A DNA stretch of 8,685 nucleotides, taken from assembly GCA_014377145.1 (NCBI GenBank), contig JACMQE010000212.1, positions 1 to 8,685 on the forward strand, in the 5' to 3' direction. The notes beneath the pieces are model-generated. The model saw nothing but the letters and a program-made list of their open reading frames with translations, had not been told where the DNA came from and did no database searches. The DNA is from Glaciimonas sp. GTDB taxonomy: Bacteria; Pseudomonadota; Gammaproteobacteria; Burkholderiales; Burkholderiaceae. Of the stretch, positions 6,516 to 8,685 are shown one piece after another. The first letter of the stretch is position 1, and every line of letters starts with the position of its first letter. A program made the position numbers and the translations under genes.

Positions 6516-7186
6516 CTAGGGCGTGTTGCCATTCAAAAGATATAATGTGGAGAGAAGTGATTTTAAGGGTGTTATCTTTTCTTGATTTGTGTTTACATTC
6601 TGGCTTTTGGGCGCTGACAAGGCAAGGTAGGCGGTCCCTGGTCGACACGTTGAGGAGAATCGCTTATTTGTTGAGGCAGTGTTGTAAATAGCAAGGACAG
6701 GTATCCCGTGGCGCTATTTTCCCATTGAATTTAGTCCATGGAATAGTGTGTACGGTATATTTTGCGCGATGGTCGGACAAGGACGTATGGCAGAGCGTTT
6801 TTGCGGCATTGCAAGAAGATGTGAATTTTGAGGAAGTTTTTCTCGATATTGCGATCGTGCGCGCCCGCTAGCACGCGCCGCTGGCGCCGCTAAAAAAGTG
6901 AGCAGGCTCTTGGGGACGTTCTAAAAGAGAATTGAACACCAAAATTCATGCGTGCGTTGAAGGGCTTGGGCAATTGGCGCGCTTCATTCTTGTCGACGGG
7001 CAGCATTCAATGACATAACGCAGGTAGAAACGTTGATTGGGGGTAGACGCTACTACATTCCTGGTCGATAAAGTCTACGATGCCGATGCGCTACTCGCTT
7101 GTATTGCGAGCACAAATGTCAAGGCTATTATTCCCCCGAGAAAGAATTGAAAAGAACAGCCAATAATTGACCGACATCAGTACGCC
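6516..7186 (+). mobile_element. IS5-family (IS427-like) element 2, decayed remnant
   Basis: The left end is CTAG (6516-6519) followed by GGCGTGTTGCCATT, matching the end of element 1 at 17 of 18 bases and in the same direct orientation. It is correctly placed to be the left end of a rightward-reading transposase, whose decayed gene follows. No right terminal repeat is found before can. The two elements therefore point away from each other. The CTAG here touches ACTG and then the start codon of element 1, so element 2 may have inserted in the leader of element 1. An 8-bp inverted pair, AAAAGATA (6535-6542) and TATCTTTT (6573-6580), lies in its leader. Confidence 0.7.
6616..7186 (+). pseudogene. 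IS5-family transposase pseudogene with stops and frameshifts
   Basis: Family motifs appear in order but in different frames with stops between. They are HVEENRLFVEAVL then stop then IARTGIPWR (about 6646-6711), FSPWNSVY (about 6727-6750), VWQSVFAALQEDVNFEEVFLD (about 6786-6850), which holds the first catalytic Asp, NTKIHACVEGLGQLARFIL (about 6936-6993), DITQVETLIGG (about 7011-7043), and LVDKVYDADALLACI then KAIIPPRKN then stop (about 7065-7150), which holds the second catalytic Asp. The match ends near DRHQYA at 7186, before the third catalytic residue. The gene is therefore dead and 3'-truncated. It keeps the middle section that element 1 has lost. Gene limits are approximate. Confidence 0.8.
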
Positions 7187-7262
7187 ATCAAATTTTCTAT
7201 AAATAAATGTTTATTCTGAAAAAATAAATCTTGCTTTACAGTTTGGCTTAAATAACATTAAG

Positions 7263-7291
7263 TTGATTTACGTGAACTGCAACAATATCAT
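7263..7291 (+). promoter_or_regulatory. sigma-70 promoter of the carbonic anhydrase gene
   Basis: TTGATT (7263-7268, 4 of 6) and TATCAT (7286-7291, 5 of 6) are separated by exactly 17 bases. Transcription would start near 7298, 26 bases before the ATG. The stretch 7187-7262 is AT-rich with nothing else recognisable. Confidence 0.55.
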
Positions 7292-7323
7292 GCTAATTAA
7301 AAACTTATCCTGAACGGAAGACG

Positions 7324-7989
7324 ATGACAAAGCATAAAGACGCCCTCACCCAGGAACAACTTTTCGATAGGAACCGTCAATGGGCATCTGCCATGACAGC
7401 GCGCGATCCAGAATTTTTCCAAACGCTGGCTGCCCAACAGTCCCCAGATTATTTCTGGATTGGCTGCTCTGATAGCAGAGTTCCTGCGAATGAATTACTT
7501 GGTCTTCTGCCCGGCGAATTATTTGTCCATCGCAATATTGCCAACGTAGTTGCCCATAGCGATCTCAATTGTTTATCTGTATTGCAATTCGCTGTCGATG
7601 TACTGAAGGTTAAGCATGTGTTCGTCGTCGGCCATTATGGCTGTTCGGGTGTGCATGCTGCGCTGACTAAACGTCGTGTCGGGCTTGCCGACCATTGGCT
7701 GCGGCATGTCCAGGATGTGCATCAAAAGCATGGGCGTTATTTGGGAGACGGGTTGTCGGAACAGTTACGGCATGATCGCTTATGCGAGCTTAACTCAATG
7801 GAGCAGGTTTCCAACATTTGTCAGACAACCATTGTGCAGGACGCTTGGGAATGCGGGCAGGCCTTGACTATCCATAGCTGGATGTACGGTTTGCAAGATG
7901 GCTTGCTCCGCGACTTGGATGTGACAGTAAATGGACCGGATGATTTAGCGTCAAGTATGGTCTGTAGTTTGAAGCGTTACGAAGCGTAA
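7324..7989 (+). CDS. can: beta-class carbonic anhydrase
   Basis: This cytoplasmic zinc enzyme interconverts CO2 and bicarbonate, supplying bicarbonate to carboxylases. The product is 221 residues, as expected for the Can (YadF) type. Zinc ligands are Cys48 (IGCSDSRVP), His104 and Cys107 (VGHYGCSGV). The Asp50-Arg52 dyad that controls the active site is present. Trp45, Arg70 (HRNIAN) and Tyr188 (WMYGLQDG) match the residues that form the non-catalytic bicarbonate site of type II beta enzymes, so bicarbonate inhibition is likely (inference). ATG at 7324 has GGAAG at 7316-7320, a rather close ribosome site, and gives the usual N-terminal length. It stands alone, with its own promoter, between the IS remnants and a terminator shared with panB. 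Confidence 0.95.
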   Translation: MTKHKDALTQEQLFDRNRQWASAMTARDPEFFQTLAAQQSPDYFWIGCSDSRVPANELLGLLPGELFVHRNIANVVAHSDLNCLSVLQFAVDVLKVKHVFVVGHYGCSGVHAALTKRRVGLADHWLRHVQDVHQKHGRYLGDGLSEQLRHDRLCELNSMEQVSNICQTTIVQDAWECGQALTIHSWMYGLQDGLLRDLDVTVNGPDDLASSMVCSLKRYEA

Positions 7990-8065
7990 ATTTAAGCTTG
8001 AATGCAAGTAATAACCGACATTATTGATCTGCGAGAGTGACTGTAAAAGTCAAGAAAAATAAGCC

Positions 8066-8107
8066 AAAAAAAATCGCCAATCTGGCTAATTGGATTGGCA
8101 ATTTTTT
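8066..8107. terminator. bidirectional intrinsic terminator between can and panB
   Basis: GCCAATC (8076-8082) and GATTGGC (8093-8099) form a 7-bp stem with a 10-base loop. An A-run lies on the left (8066-8073) and a T-run on the right (8102-8107), so it can end transcription from both convergent genes. Confidence 0.85.
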
Positions 8108-8150
8108 GTTATTTTATTTTTTTGATCATGTTAACGTCGTATTCAGCATA

Positions 8151-8684
8151 TCAGAAACAATGTTCCAGTGCCGGAAATGACGTGTCCTTGACCGCAGCGA
8201 TATAGGCTTTTACGGCGGCATCAATGCTGGTCTGACCTTCCATGAAATTCTTTACGAAGCGTGCTTTGTGACCAGGAAAAACACCCAGTAAATCATGCAA
8301 TACCAACACTTGACCAGAGCAATCCGGACCAGCACCGATACCGATGGTCGGGATGCTAAGCAATGCAGTGACTTCTTTGCCTAACAATGCGGGGATCGCT
8401 TCCAGCACAAGCAGGCTGGCACCAGCGACCTGCAATGCCAGCGCATCCGCTTTCAATTGATTTGCTGCTGCGCTAGTTTTACCTTGTACTTTATAGCCCC
8501 CCATCTGATGCACCGATTGGGGCGTCAAGCCAAGATGGGCGCATACTGGAACCGCACGGTCGGTGAGAAAACGCACGGTCGGCGCTAGCCATGCTCCGCC
8601 TTCAATTTTGACCATCTGCGCACCGGCCTGAATCACCTGCACTGCGTTGGTGAAAGCACTTTCGTGCGTGCCATAATTACCGAA
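8151..8684 (-). CDS. panB: ketopantoate hydroxymethyltransferase, C-terminal part (5' end outside window)
   Basis: PanB adds a hydroxymethyl group from 5,10-methylenetetrahydrofolate to 2-oxoisovalerate, giving ketopantoate, the first committed step to pantothenate and coenzyme A. The visible 177 residues are the C-terminal two-thirds of a family of about 265; the frame is open to the right edge. Landmarks are VKIEGG (fragment residues 25-30) with substrate-contacting Lys26 and Mg-ligand Glu28, [27 protein letters not shown] with the catalytic Glu, [24 protein letters not shown], and the end FVKNF...EHCF. A GTG at 8642 is internal, since conserved [11 protein letters not shown] lies upstream. 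The gene is convergent with can and shares its terminator. No defect was seen. Confidence 0.96.
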   Translation of the reverse strand, partial: FGNYGTHESAFTNAVQVIQAGAQMVKIEGGAWLAPTVRFLTDRAVPVCAHLGLTPQSVHQMGGYKVQGKTSAAANQLKADALALQVAGASLLVLEAIPALLGKEVTALLSIPTIGIGAGPDCSGQVLVLHDLLGVFPGHKARFVKNFMEGQTSIDAAVKAYIAAVKDTSFPALEHCF

Positions 8685-8685
8685 C

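Noticed and set aside
6541..6546. Perfect TATAAT in the leader of IS element 2
   Set aside because: No -35-like hexamer lies 16-18 bases upstream, and the downstream gene is dead.

Overview
The window is a chromosomal segment from a betaproteobacterium, most likely Burkholderiales and probably Oxalobacteraceae-like. The taxon is inferred from protein style and from the order recN, hemH, grpE, dnaK, dnaJ; I could not run a search. Base composition is moderate to AT-rich for that group, especially between genes. Most of the window is housekeeping. I found no phage, CRISPR, toxin-antitoxin or defence locus, and no convincing new multi-gene system.

Layout: the 3' end of recN (DNA repair) enters from the left edge, followed by hemH (ferrochelatase, last step of heme synthesis). 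A 471-base gap follows. It holds a possible 30-residue membrane peptide gene on the minus strand, a 12-bp palindrome, a near-consensus heat-shock (sigma-32) promoter and four perfect copies of an 8-bp repeat at that promoter's expected transcription start. Then come grpE, dnaK and dnaJ, the complete DnaK chaperone set, all on the plus strand. A second sigma-32-like promoter lies before dnaK. The dnaK-dnaJ gap can fold into mutually exclusive hairpins ending in a T-run.

Downstream of dnaJ lie two decayed IS5-family (IS427-like) insertion sequences, about 1.07 kb in all, pointing away from each other. The left one is on the minus strand and has an internal deletion. The right one is on the plus strand and is broken by stops and frameshifts. 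Both carry the end sequence CTAGGGCGTGTTG. To their right is a beta-class carbonic anhydrase gene (can) with its own likely sigma-70 promoter. A bidirectional terminator separates it from the convergent panB (pantothenate synthesis), which runs off the right edge.

How the genes work together: DnaK, its co-chaperone DnaJ and its nucleotide exchange factor GrpE form one folding machine. They appear to be driven by heat-shock promoters before grpE and before dnaK, with dnaJ expression possibly tuned by the structured dnaK-dnaJ gap. recN, hemH, can and panB are unrelated housekeeping neighbours.

The most useful things to check are the altered Walker B motif in RecN (expected aspartate replaced by alanine), the small minus-strand membrane peptide, the repeat at the grpE promoter, and the attenuator-like dnaK-dnaJ gap.
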